From Chloroflexota bacterium (GTDB lineage Bacteria > Chloroflexota > Anaerolineae > Anaerolineales > Villigracilaceae), in assembly GCA_016235425.1 (NCBI GenBank), contig JACRLC010000007.1:1-39629 (forward strand): a stretch of 39,629 nt of DNA, in the 5' to 3' direction. The position numbers and the translations under genes are program-made. The notes below the pieces were generated by a model that saw only the letters and a list, made by a program, of their open reading frames with translations, was not told where the DNA came from and did no database searches. This document shows, piece after piece, positions 15,107-22,613 of the stretch (the first letter of the stretch is position 1; every line of letters begins with the position of its first letter).

Positions 15107-16074
15107 CGTCCGCCTCCCTCGCGCAGAAGAATGCACGCGGCTCTATGACCATCTGAAATCGGGATCAGATTTGGATTTTGCTCCAGGCAGGATTCGACGG
15201 CGAGCGGACAACGCGCGTAATAGGGACAGCCCCGCTTCGTTTCGGACCTCAGGCTTGCCGCGGCGAATTTGAGTTTTTCCGACTTCTCGCGCGGGATCGC
15301 GGAGATCAGCGCCTCGGTGTAAGGATGTTTGTGATTCTCGATCACCGCGCGGCTCGGACCGAGTTCCACCACCTTGCCGCGATAGAGAACGCCGATGTGT
15401 TTGCAGATGACGTTCACCAGCCCCATGTTGTTGGCGATGAACAGGACGCTGAGTCCCAGGGTCTTTTGCAGTTCATCCATCAGCTTGAGAATCCCCGCCT
15501 GGATGGTGACATCGAGATTGCGGGTGGGTTCGTCGGCGATGAGCAGTTCCGCGCCGCACGAGAGCGCAATGGCGATGATGACGCGCTGGCGCTGTCCGCC
15601 GCTCAGTTCGTGCGGATACTTTTGCAGGGCTGATTCCGCGTCAGAAAGCCGAACCAGTTCGAGGGTCTGGATGGAGGCGTTTTTCAAGTCCGCGCCTTTC
15701 AATCCGCGGTGGCGCTGGATGACGTTGCCCAACTGCTGTCCAACCGTAAAGACAGGGTTGAGCGTGGACATCGGGTCCTGGAAAATCATCGCAATGCGGC
15801 GTCCGCGATAGTTTTCCTCCAATTCCCTGCGGCTTTTCTGGAGCAGGTCTTCGCCATCGAAGCGGATCTCGCCGCTGTGAATGACGGATTGTCCCGCGGG
15901 CAGGAGACCGAGAACCGCGAGCGCCAGCACGGTTTTGCCCGCGCCGCTCTCGCCGACCAGCCCAAGCGTTTCGCCGCGCCCCAGTTGGAGATGTTCGATG
16001 TCGAGCGCCTGCTTCTCGCCCTCGAAGGTCTTGAAATTGATTTTGAGATTCTTGATTTCCAGTAAAGTGTTCAT
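15103..16074 (-). CDS. Peptide/nickel ABC transporter ATPase, first subunit (DppD/OppD-like), H-loop His replaced
   Basis: 323 residues. Walker A G-E-S-G-A-G-K-T, Q-loop I-F-Q-D-P-M-S-T-L-N-P, signature L-S-G-G-Q-R-Q-R-V and Walker B L-L-I-A-D-E-P-T are normal. The H-loop, usually I-T-H-D-L-G, reads I-A-N-N-M-G, so the switch His is Asn215. The D-loop is also unusual (R-N-L-D instead of T-A-L-D). The C-terminal domain has C-P-Y-Y-A-R-C-P-L-A. An altered H-loop usually marks a degenerate ATP site; with the intact partner subunit this would give an asymmetric ATPase pair. It is coupled to both neighbours (4-base overlap downstream, 2 bases to the permease). Confidence 0.92.
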   Translation of the reverse strand: MNTLLEIKNLKINFKTFEGEKQALDIEHLQLGRGETLGLVGESGAGKTVLALAVLGLLPAGQSVIHSGEIRFDGEDLLQKSRRELEENYRGRRIAMIFQDPMSTLNPVFTVGQQLGNVIQRHRGLKGADLKNASIQTLELVRLSDAESALQKYPHELSGGQRQRVIIAIALSCGAELLIADEPTRNLDVTIQAGILKLMDELQKTLGLSVLFIANNMGLVNVICKHIGVLYRGKVVELGPSRAVIENHKHPYTEALISAIPREKSEKLKFAAASLRSETKRGCPYYARCPLAVESCLEQNPNLIPISDGHRAACILLREGGGR

Positions 16075-16076
16075 CG

Positions 16077-16970
16077 CTAGATTTTTCTCGTCTTAGGGTC
16101 GAGCACTTCGCGGATGCCGTCGCCGATCAGGTTGAACGCCAGCACGGTGACGATGATGGCAAGCCCAGGGAAGGTACTGTACCACCAGGCGTTGAGGAAG
16201 TACGTGCGGCTGGTGGAAATCAGCAAGCCCCATTCGGGAGTGGGAGCCTGCGCGCCCAGCCCCAAAAAACTCAGCGCGGCGATGGTGAGGATGACGCCGC
16301 CGATGTCCATCGAAGCCTGCACGATGACGGGCGCGATGGTGTTGGGGAGCACGTGATTGAAGATAATTTTCGAGCGCGGCGTCCCAATCGAAAGCGCGGC
16401 GCGCACGAACTGCCGTTCGCGGATGGAAACCGCCTGTCCGCGGATCAGGCGCGTGTACCAGGGCCACCACGAAATGACGATGGCGGCGATGGCATTTTGC
16501 AGGCTGGGACCGAGGAACGCCGCGATGGCAATCGAGAGCAGCAGCGGTGGAAAAGACAGGAAAATATCGGTCAGGCGCATGATGACTTCGTCCACAAACC
16601 CGCCAAGCGTCCCCGCCACCGCGCCGAGCGGGATTCTGATGCACAGCGAAATAAAGACTGCGATCAAGGCAGTGACCAGCGAAATGCGCGTGCCGTACAA
16701 AACGCGCGAGAACATGTCGCGCCCCAGTTCGTCGGTGCCGAACCAGTATTGGGTGGAGGGCGCGAGCAGTTTATCCTGCACGTTGGTCTCTTCGAGAATG
16801 TGGGTGGGGTACGGCGCGATCCACGGCGCGAAGATGGCGATCAGCACGAGGAGCAGGACAACCATCAAAGAGGCGAATTGCAGGTGGTTGCGGTTGAAGA
16901 GATACAGCGATTGCTGGAACTCGCGCCATTGAGGTTTGAAAACTAAAAGAAATTCATCAAATGATTTCAT
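16077..16970 (-). CDS. Peptide/nickel ABC transporter permease (DppC/OppC-like)
   Basis: 297 residues. An N-terminal membrane helix (F-A-S-L-M-V-V-L-L-L-V-L-I-A-I-F-A-P-W-I-A-P-Y) is followed by the family block F-G-T-D-E-L-G-R-D-M-F-S-R-V-L-Y-G-T-R-I-S-L, four or five further helices, and the ATPase-contact loop R-A-A-L-S-I-G-T-P. These are hallmarks of DppC-type permeases. It forms the membrane channel together with the DppB-like protein encoded upstream. The 94-base gap between the two permease genes is filled with repeat C. Confidence 0.93.
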   Translation of the reverse strand: MKSFDEFLLVFKPQWREFQQSLYLFNRNHLQFASLMVVLLLVLIAIFAPWIAPYPTHILEETNVQDKLLAPSTQYWFGTDELGRDMFSRVLYGTRISLVTALIAVFISLCIRIPLGAVAGTLGGFVDEVIMRLTDIFLSFPPLLLSIAIAAFLGPSLQNAIAAIVISWWPWYTRLIRGQAVSIRERQFVRAALSIGTPRSKIIFNHVLPNTIAPVIVQASMDIGGVILTIAALSFLGLGAQAPTPEWGLLISTSRTYFLNAWWYSTFPGLAIIVTVLAFNLIGDGIREVLDPKTRKI

Positions 16971-16985
16971 GGGTTTTCCTTACGC

Positions 16986-17060
16986 TCCCTCATCCCCAGC
17001 CCTTCCCCCGAAGGGGAAGGGAGTCCCCTCTCCCGAAGGGAGAGGGTTAGGGTGAGGGCA
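16986..17060. repeat. Repeat family C, double hairpin inside the ABC operon
   Basis: Two neighbouring hairpins, CCCTTCCCC-CGAA-GGGGAAGGG and CCCCTCTCCC-GAA-GGGAGAGGG, bracketed by CCCTCATCCCC and GGGTGAGGGC. It fills the gap between the two permease genes and may attenuate the transcript or only protect its end. Confidence 0.8.
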
Positions 17061-17064
17061 AAAC

Positions 17065-18075
17065 TCACACTCTCACGCGCGGGTCGGTCGCCACGATGAT
17101 GTCCGCGGCGAGATTCAGGATGACGTAACTGATGGTGGAAAAAATCGTCACGCCGATGATGGCGGGATAATCCAAGCCCACGACCGCACTGACGATGTAA
17201 TTCCCGATGCCGGGCCAGGCAAAGATGGACTCGGTCAGGAAGGTGTTGACCAGCGTGAAGCCGATGGACAGCGCCACCACAGTCGCCGTCGGCCCCAGCG
17301 AATTTTTCAACGCATACGACCAGACGACGCGCGTTTCGGGCAGACCGTACGAACGCGCCGCGGTGATGTAATCCTCGTTCATGATCTCCAGCAGGGCGGA
17401 GCGCGTCATGCGCGCCACCAACCCAACGGGATAGACCGCGATGGTAAAGCCTGGAAGAACGAGATGTTTGAGCGCGTCAAAGAACACTTCCAGGTTGCCC
17501 GCCAGGAGCGAATCCACCGTGATAAAACCCGTGACCGTGGGCACGTCCATCGTGAGTTGAATGCCCATGCTGAGTTGCCCGCCCATCGGCAGGATGTCGA
17601 GGAGGCGGAAAAAGATCAGTTGTAAAACGAGACCAATCCAAAAGGTCGGGAGGGAAACGACGCCGATGGAGAAGAGTCGGCTCAAGTGGTCGAGCGTCTG
17701 GTCTTTTTTCTGCGCGGAGACCACGCCCAGCGGAATCCCCGCGATGACCGCCGCCAGCGTGGAAAGCGTCACCAGTTCCAGCGTGGGCGGGATGGTCGCC
17801 TCCAGTTCGGACAGAATGGGCTGGTGCGTTCGCAGGGAATAGCCGAGGTCGCCCTGCGCCAGCGCGGCCAGGTATTTCCAAAACTGCACGTACACGGGCT
17901 GGTCGAGTCCGAGGTCAACTGTTGCCTTCGCGATTTGTTCGGGTGTGGCGCGCGGTCCCACCCATTTTGCCGCGGGGTCGGACGGCACCACGCGCGCAAT
18001 CACGAATGTGATGACCACCACGCCGAACAAAACGATGACGCCCAGCATCAACCTGCGTAGAATGAATTTGATCAT
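17065..18075 (-). CDS. Peptide/nickel ABC transporter permease (DppB/OppB-like)
   Basis: 336 residues, six predicted membrane helices. The first is M-L-G-V-I-V-L-F-G-V-V-V-I-T-F-V-I-A-R-V, followed by the conserved P-S-D-P-A-A-K-W-V-G and later G-D-L-G-Y-S-L-R-T. The ATPase-contact loop A-A-R-S-Y-G-L-P-E and the closing G-L-D-Y-P-A-I-I-G-V-T-I-F are typical of DppB. The start lies 9 bases after the nitroreductase stop, so both are on one transcript. Confidence 0.93.
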   Translation of the reverse strand: MIKFILRRLMLGVIVLFGVVVITFVIARVVPSDPAAKWVGPRATPEQIAKATVDLGLDQPVYVQFWKYLAALAQGDLGYSLRTHQPILSELEATIPPTLELVTLSTLAAVIAGIPLGVVSAQKKDQTLDHLSRLFSIGVVSLPTFWIGLVLQLIFFRLLDILPMGGQLSMGIQLTMDVPTVTGFITVDSLLAGNLEVFFDALKHLVLPGFTIAVYPVGLVARMTRSALLEIMNEDYITAARSYGLPETRVVWSYALKNSLGPTATVVALSIGFTLVNTFLTESIFAWPGIGNYIVSAVVGLDYPAIIGVTIFSTISYVILNLAADIIVATDPRVRV

Positions 18076-18084
18076 TGCGCCGCC

Positions 18085-18624
18085 TTATTCGAACCGTTCC
18101 CAATCCACCAAATCCCGCCACGTGATTTTTTTGCGCGGGCGCATGGGCAGTTGCGATTCCGACGGAGAGGACGCGTACCCAATGCAGATGAACATGACGG
18201 GATGGAGATGGCGCGGCAAATTAAGGATGACGCGCACCGCCTCTTTGCTGAACGAGGTAACGGGTCCCGCACCCAAGCCTATCGCGTGCGCTGACAGGAG
18301 AATCGTCTGCATGACCGCGCCGACATCGATGAACGGGGACATGTCCGTTGCAGGAAATCCATTTTCGTTGACAACGTTCTCGTCAATGCAGATCAGGATC
18401 AACGCCTGCGGGTATTGATACATGCCCGGTGCGAACATCTTGAGCAGCTTGATGGTTTCCGTACTTTGAATGGCGACCAGGCGGTTGGAACGCTGGTTCC
18501 CCGCGACAGGCGCCCAGCGCGCGGCTTCGAGAATCTTTTCCAATTGCTCGCGCGCCACAGGCTGGTCGGTCATGTTTCGCGTCACGCGGCGGCTGCGAAT
18601 GACCTGGAGGAAGGCTTCGTTCAT
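18085..18624 (-). CDS. Nitroreductase-family flavoprotein
   Basis: 179 residues. V-I-R-S-R-R-V-T-R (FMN phosphate-binding Arg pair near the start), A-A-R-W-A-P-V-A-G-N-Q-R (FMN binding) and D-V-G-A-V-M-Q-T-I-L-L-S-A-H-A-I-G-L-G-A-G identify the NADH:FMN nitroreductase fold. Members reduce nitro groups, quinones, enones or other acceptors; in a catabolic operon it could reduce a substrate ring. ATG 18624 is the likely start; ATG 18645 lies within the overlapping upstream frame. It sits between the DUF6092-like gene and the first permease. Confidence 0.88.
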   Translation of the reverse strand: MNEAFLQVIRSRRVTRNMTDQPVAREQLEKILEAARWAPVAGNQRSNRLVAIQSTETIKLLKMFAPGMYQYPQALILICIDENVVNENGFPATDMSPFIDVGAVMQTILLSAHAIGLGAGPVTSFSKEAVRVILNLPRHLHPVMFICIGYASSPSESQLPMRPRKKITWRDLVDWERFE

Positions 18625-18940
18625 TTCTTGATTTCTTGTCCTCACCAGGCTCGATGTGCGCCGCCATGAAGCGCGCCGTCAGCCCGTTAATCTCATCCAG
18701 CGCGGCGGAAAAAACATCCGCATCAAGGAAGTTGATTTGCGCGCGAAGAGACGGTTCCACTGTTTCAGTGAGCATTTTTTGAGTCTCGGGGGAGGCGCGT
18801 TTCATCATGAACTCACGCAGGCTTTCGGCGGCAGTCAACAGGCGCATGGGAGCATAAAACGGCGGTTCATCCACCTGCGTTCGCGCCGCAGAGACGAGAA
18901 AGGCAAATAACTCGAGCGCTTCGGATTCGGTGATGATCAT
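18383..18940 (-). CDS. DUF6092-like small helical protein with an overlong, overlapping C-terminus
   Basis: The first ~95 residues look real: E-A-L-E-L-F-A-F-L-V-S-A-A-R-T, D-E-P-P-F-Y-A-P-M-R-L-L-T-A-A, and amphipathic helices to about A-R-F-M-A-A-H-I. This fits DUF6092, small proteins of ~100 residues and unknown role. The frame then runs on for another 80 low-complexity codons that overlap the nitroreductase gene by some 240 bases, and this tail (P-P-G-H-S-Q-P-P and similar) looks like noncoding read-through. Either the original stop has been lost or a base is missing near 18640. No cofactor motif is seen. Confidence 0.55.
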   Translation of the reverse strand: MIITESEALELFAFLVSAARTQVDEPPFYAPMRLLTAAESLREFMMKRASPETQKMLTETVEPSLRAQINFLDADVFSAALDEINGLTARFMAAHIEPGEDKKSRNERSLPPGHSQPPRDAKHDRPACGARAIGKDSRSRALGACRGEPAFQPPGRHSKYGNHQAAQDVRTGHVSIPAGVDPDLH

Positions 18941-18960
18941 GATGTTCCTTTTGTGGGGAC

Positions 18961-19040
18961 GCCCTCACCCTCACCCTCTCCCAAAGGGAGAGGGGATTGA
19001 CTCCCTTCCCCCAATAGGGGAAGGGCTGGGGATGAGGGAG
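18961..19040. repeat. Repeat family C, double hairpin after the binding-protein gene
   Basis: CCCTCTCCC-AAA-GGGAGAGGGG and CTTCCCCCAATAGGGGAAGGG inside outer GCCCTCACCC and GGATGAGGG arms. It lies between the binding-protein stop and the next gene. In transporter operons hairpins at this place often stabilise the abundant binding-protein message; that is an inference here. Confidence 0.8.
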
Positions 19041-19049
19041 AGCGCGAGT

Positions 19050-20618
19050 CTACTCGAACCACGTCCCGTAGAAGAACACCACGGTCGGGTAGGCGGGATT
19101 AAATGTGAATCCTTTGAAATTCGCCGTTGTTACCCAGGCGACCTGCTTATCGAACGCGATAATGGTGGGCGCGTCTTCCATCAGCAGGTTTTGCGCGTCC
19201 ACGAACATGGCTCCTGCCGCGGCGCGGTCTGTGGCGGAGGCGGCGTCGGCTTCATCAATCATGCCGTCGAAATCGGGATTCTTGTAATAGGCGAGGTTGA
19301 AGAGCGGCTCTTCCTCCGAATGGAACGGGGCGAACAACATGGAGTAGGGACTGGGCATGTCGGGCCACCAGTACATCATGTAAATATCCTGCCGGTCTGC
19401 CGCATTGGGATTCTTGGCGAGTTCCCACTGGCTGTCCCAGGGCATCGAGCGGATTTCCAGTTCAATGCCGAGTTTGCCCAGTTCCGCCTTGTAGAGTTCG
19501 GAGGCGTTCTTCTGCGCTTCGTCACCGGAGGTGTAGGTGAGCAAAAGTTTGAAACCGCCATCAGGGTGTTCCGCATCTTTGAGCAGTTGCTTCGCTTTAT
19601 CCAGATCGTGCGAATACTGCATCACGTCCGTTGAATGTCCCCACATCCCTTCGGGAACCATGCCGTAGGATTGGGTCGCGTATCCGCCCATCGCGTTCTT
19701 GATGACCTCCTCGTAGGGGAATGCGTACGACAACGCCTGGCGGACAAGCGCGTCGTCCAGCGGAGCCTTTTCCGTGTTGAACATGGCGATCAATACCTGT
19801 TGCGAAGGCGAGACACTCACCGCGACCTTGGGGTCGTTCTTCAACGTGTCCACATCCACGTAGGGGAGTTCAGACGCGACCGTTGCTTCGCCTGTTTCGA
19901 CCATCTGCCGCCGCGTGGCGGGTTCGGATATCTTCTTGAACACCACCAGCGGAATGTTCTTCTCAGACCAGCCGCCCCAATATTCATCGAACTTTTCCAC
20001 CACTACCTCGTCGCCCGGTTTGAAACTTTTGATCTTGTACGGACCCGTCCCACAGTCGCGCCCGGATTCGAACCAGGCATCGTCATCGCCAATGCTCAGG
20101 CAGTGGATAAAAGCCCCGTAGCCGGCCGAGGCGATCAAGTCCAATGAGGCGGGATAGAGAAGATTGAACTCCACGGTGTAGTCATCCACCACGTTGATCG
20201 TATCCACCGCCGACCAGATATAGGACGCGCCCTGTTGGAGGCGCATGGTGCGCTCGATGGAAAACTTCACCGCCTCGGCGTTGAAGCCCGAGCCGTCGTG
20301 GAATTTCACTCCCTGTCGCAGTTTGAACGTCCACGTCAAACCGTCATCCGAGACGGAATATTCGGTTGCCAGCAGTGGGATGATCTTGCCCGTGGCGGAA
20401 TCGTACCGAACGAGCTGCTCGTACATGTTATTCATTACCTGAATGCCGTTGGAAAACTCCACCGCGGGGTCCCAGTTGGTCACTGGTTCGGCGTTCCCGG
20501 CGTAGAGCGCAAACTCAGGAACGTTCGCGGTTTTGGATGAACCGCATCCCGTAAGGATCAGGCTGGCGACCGCCAGCAGACCGACAAGAACGTACCAGCG
20601 ATTGAGGGTTGATTTCAT
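19050..20618 (-). CDS. ABC transporter substrate-binding lipoprotein, family 5 (DppA/OppA-like)
   Basis: 522 residues. A lipoprotein signal peptide (Y-V-L-V-G-L-L-A-V-A-S-L-I-L-T-G-C) ends in the lipobox L-T-G-C, so the protein is lipid-anchored outside the membrane. Family blocks follow: W-D-P-A-V-E-F-S-N-G-I, L-T-W-T-F-K-L-R-Q-G-V-K-F-H-D-G and G-T-G-P-Y-K-I-K-S-F-K-P-G-D. These belong to extracellular solute-binding family 5 for peptides, nickel, opines and similar ligands. ATG 20618 is preceded by GGAGGAG; the longer frame to 20672 is not needed. It is the first transporter gene after the PucR-type regulator, with a 32-base palindrome 44 bases upstream. Confidence 0.93.
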   Translation of the reverse strand: MKSTLNRWYVLVGLLAVASLILTGCGSSKTANVPEFALYAGNAEPVTNWDPAVEFSNGIQVMNNMYEQLVRYDSATGKIIPLLATEYSVSDDGLTWTFKLRQGVKFHDGSGFNAEAVKFSIERTMRLQQGASYIWSAVDTINVVDDYTVEFNLLYPASLDLIASAGYGAFIHCLSIGDDDAWFESGRDCGTGPYKIKSFKPGDEVVVEKFDEYWGGWSEKNIPLVVFKKISEPATRRQMVETGEATVASELPYVDVDTLKNDPKVAVSVSPSQQVLIAMFNTEKAPLDDALVRQALSYAFPYEEVIKNAMGGYATQSYGMVPEGMWGHSTDVMQYSHDLDKAKQLLKDAEHPDGGFKLLLTYTSGDEAQKNASELYKAELGKLGIELEIRSMPWDSQWELAKNPNAADRQDIYMMYWWPDMPSPYSMLFAPFHSEEEPLFNLAYYKNPDFDGMIDEADAASATDRAAAGAMFVDAQNLLMEDAPTIIAFDKQVAWVTTANFKGFTFNPAYPTVVFFYGTWFE

Positions 20619-20661
20619 GGTCTCCTCCGATGAAACAAGTTTGAAAATCAGGCACAGAAAG

Positions 20662-20693
20662 TTGACAGCCACTTTTGAAAGTGACTGTCAACT
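20662..20693. promoter_or_regulatory. 32-base inverted repeat, candidate operator of the binding-protein operon
   Basis: GTTGACAGCCACTTT-TG-AAAGTGACTGTCAAC: two 15-base arms with one mismatch and a two-base centre. It lies 44 bases before the start codon of the binding-protein gene and 76 bases after the stop of the PucR-type regulator. The tiny centre and absence of a T-run argue for a protein-binding site rather than a terminator. The PucR-type protein is the obvious candidate ligand. Confidence 0.65.
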
Positions 20694-20769
20694 CAATCAT
20701 ATAAACGGGCGGGGAAAATTCAATTTGCTAATTGTGACAAGAAGGAGGGGATGAATTTATCCCTGGCGG

Positions 20770-22419
20770 CTAAATGTCCATCAACTTCGCCAGTTTGCAG
20801 GCCAGATAGTAATTCAATTGCTGTTCTTTTGAAAACGGGTTTGTCCCCAGGATTTTCTCGATCCGTCCCAGCCTGTATTTCAACGTCTTGGGGTGAATGA
20901 AGAGTTGGTACGCAGTCTGTTGCAGCTGCTGGTTGGCGTCGAAGTACGCTTCCAGTGTTTGCACGAGATGAGAGTTGTTGTGCCTGTCGTATTCGACCAG
21001 TTCCCCCAGCGTGCGGTTGAACCAGTTCATCGTCTCGGGCTGAACCGCCACCCGTTCCAGCAACACGTAAAGGGAAACATCGTCATACCACACGACGCGT
21101 TTCGCGCTCTTCATCTTGCGGCAAACATCCAGCGCGGATTTCGCCTCCGCGTGACTGACCCTCAAATCGGTGACCGCCTCGTGGAACCCGCCAAACACAA
21201 TCGGTGAAGGAAATTCTCCAAGCATATCCTTGAGCAGATCCCCGACGGCTTCCGCCAGTTTTTCGAATTCAACCTGCATCTGCGAGGGGGACGTTTTTAG
21301 ATTCGTGTGAGGGAGCAGGACGATGAGGTTCCCCTGTTCCGCCAGAATGCCGCCGCGATTCCTTTCATTGACCAGCCTGCCCGCGCTTTGCAAAAAACGG
21401 ATCTTGGCAAGCTCGAGGTCCGCGCGCGAACTGCCCACGCGGCTGAGAAAACTTTGTTCCGCCCGGGAAATGTCCATTAATGCCGCCACGTGCTTGCCGC
21501 GCAAATCCCAGCCGAAGGAATGGGCGTGGGTGAGGATTTCATTTTCGGAGAGTCCCTCCTTTCCAAGCAGGTTTTCAAAGAAGCCGCGTTGCAGTCTGCG
21601 CTCGGCTTCCAGCACGGCACGCTGTTTCACGAGTTCGAGCGAAGCCATGACCGCCGCCTGCTCCATTGCCACACGATCGAGCGCGTCCAGTGTCGAGATG
21701 GGATCGTACGCCAGAATATATCCGCTCGATGGCTGTGTTTCGCTGGGGAGCAGGGAGACCAACCGATAGCCTCTTTCCCGCCAATACTCCTCCGCCTGGC
21801 GTTCCGACTGCCTGGAATGATATTTTGGAAGCAACTCCTCGAACTGGCAGCCCTCCTCGAACCCAGCCGAGGCAAGGACGCTTCCCCACGAATCCAACAC
21901 CGTGACGGGATGGTTGATCAGCCCGCTCAAAGCGGTCACCACGGATTTCAACCCGCCTCCCGCGAGACTGAGAGTTGACAGCTGACGATGGATTTCGTCC
22001 GACCGCTGGAGCAGGTACGTCTTTTCCTGCAAAATGGCGCTGACCACCGGCTGGATGACCTCGGAGTAATCCACCTCCTCCGGGATCTCGATGATGGGCA
22101 GTCCCAACTCCCTCGCGCGCTGGATGACCGCCTCCGGCAATTCGTCGAGTATCCCCGTTTGAAAAACCAGTCCCGCGCTTTCTCCCGCCGCCAGCAATTC
22201 AATCGTTCTGATCTGTTCGTTCAGGTCATCCTTGATGGCATAAAAACTTGTCAGGAATAACGCCTTCTTTGTTTCCCACTTTTCCTCCATCGGCGCTTCG
22301 ATGATGTTGACAGAGTTAATTTCATGCTCCAGCCCAACCTCTCCTGTCAGGAGATGGGCTTTCGAGAAACTGTTCAATTTCAACGCTTGCGAAATGGATA
22401 ATGCCACAGGATGCTCCAA
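20770..22419 (-). CDS. PucR-family transcriptional regulator
   Basis: 549 residues with three regions. The N-terminal PucR domain has S-I-S-Q-A-L-K-L, V-N-I-I-E-A-P and a later I-I-E-I-P-E-E-V-D-Y-S-E-V. The central part (R-G-F-F-E-N-L-L-G, G-W-D-L-R-G-K-H-V-A-A-L) resembles the GGDEF-like domain of CdaR-type proteins. The C-terminal HTH_30 has H-L-V-Q-T-L-E-A-Y-F-D-A-N-Q-Q, A-Y-Q-L-F-I-H-P-K-T-L-K-Y-R-L-G-R-I. The prototype controls purine catabolism in Bacillus; relatives control uptake and breakdown of sugars acids, allantoin or amino-acid derivatives. Its position directly before the transporter operon on the same strand, with the palindrome between, makes it the likely local regulator. 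Confidence 0.9.
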   Translation of the reverse strand: MEHPVALSISQALKLNSFSKAHLLTGEVGLEHEINSVNIIEAPMEEKWETKKALFLTSFYAIKDDLNEQIRTIELLAAGESAGLVFQTGILDELPEAVIQRARELGLPIIEIPEEVDYSEVIQPVVSAILQEKTYLLQRSDEIHRQLSTLSLAGGGLKSVVTALSGLINHPVTVLDSWGSVLASAGFEEGCQFEELLPKYHSRQSERQAEEYWRERGYRLVSLLPSETQPSSGYILAYDPISTLDALDRVAMEQAAVMASLELVKQRAVLEAERRLQRGFFENLLGKEGLSENEILTHAHSFGWDLRGKHVAALMDISRAEQSFLSRVGSSRADLELAKIRFLQSAGRLVNERNRGGILAEQGNLIVLLPHTNLKTSPSQMQVEFEKLAEAVGDLLKDMLGEFPSPIVFGGFHEAVTDLRVSHAEAKSALDVCRKMKSAKRVVWYDDVSLYVLLERVAVQPETMNWFNRTLGELVEYDRHNNSHLVQTLEAYFDANQQLQQTAYQLFIHPKTLKYRLGRIEKILGTNPFSKEQQLNYYLACKLAKLMDI

Positions 22420-22613
22420 ACAAGGATACGGGGATTATATTCCCAACTTGAGCTGCTTACAAAATTCTGAGAACAGTAGAGCAGTGCAGGATAACTCATT
22501 ACGTTGGTATTCATCGCATCATGAGTTGAATCAAAAAATAACCACCCCTTTTATGGATGAAAAAATCCGCGCCCGCGGAATCCGATCCGCCTCAACGCGT
22601 CTAACGCATCGTC

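Noticed and set aside
14141-15148. 335-codon plus-strand open frame opposite the DppF-like gene
   Set aside because: Antisense shadow: rich in His, Arg and Gln, and the opposite strand holds all ABC ATPase motifs.
20662-20693. Terminator of the PucR-type gene
   Set aside because: A two-base loop and absence of a T-run on either strand make an operator more likely.
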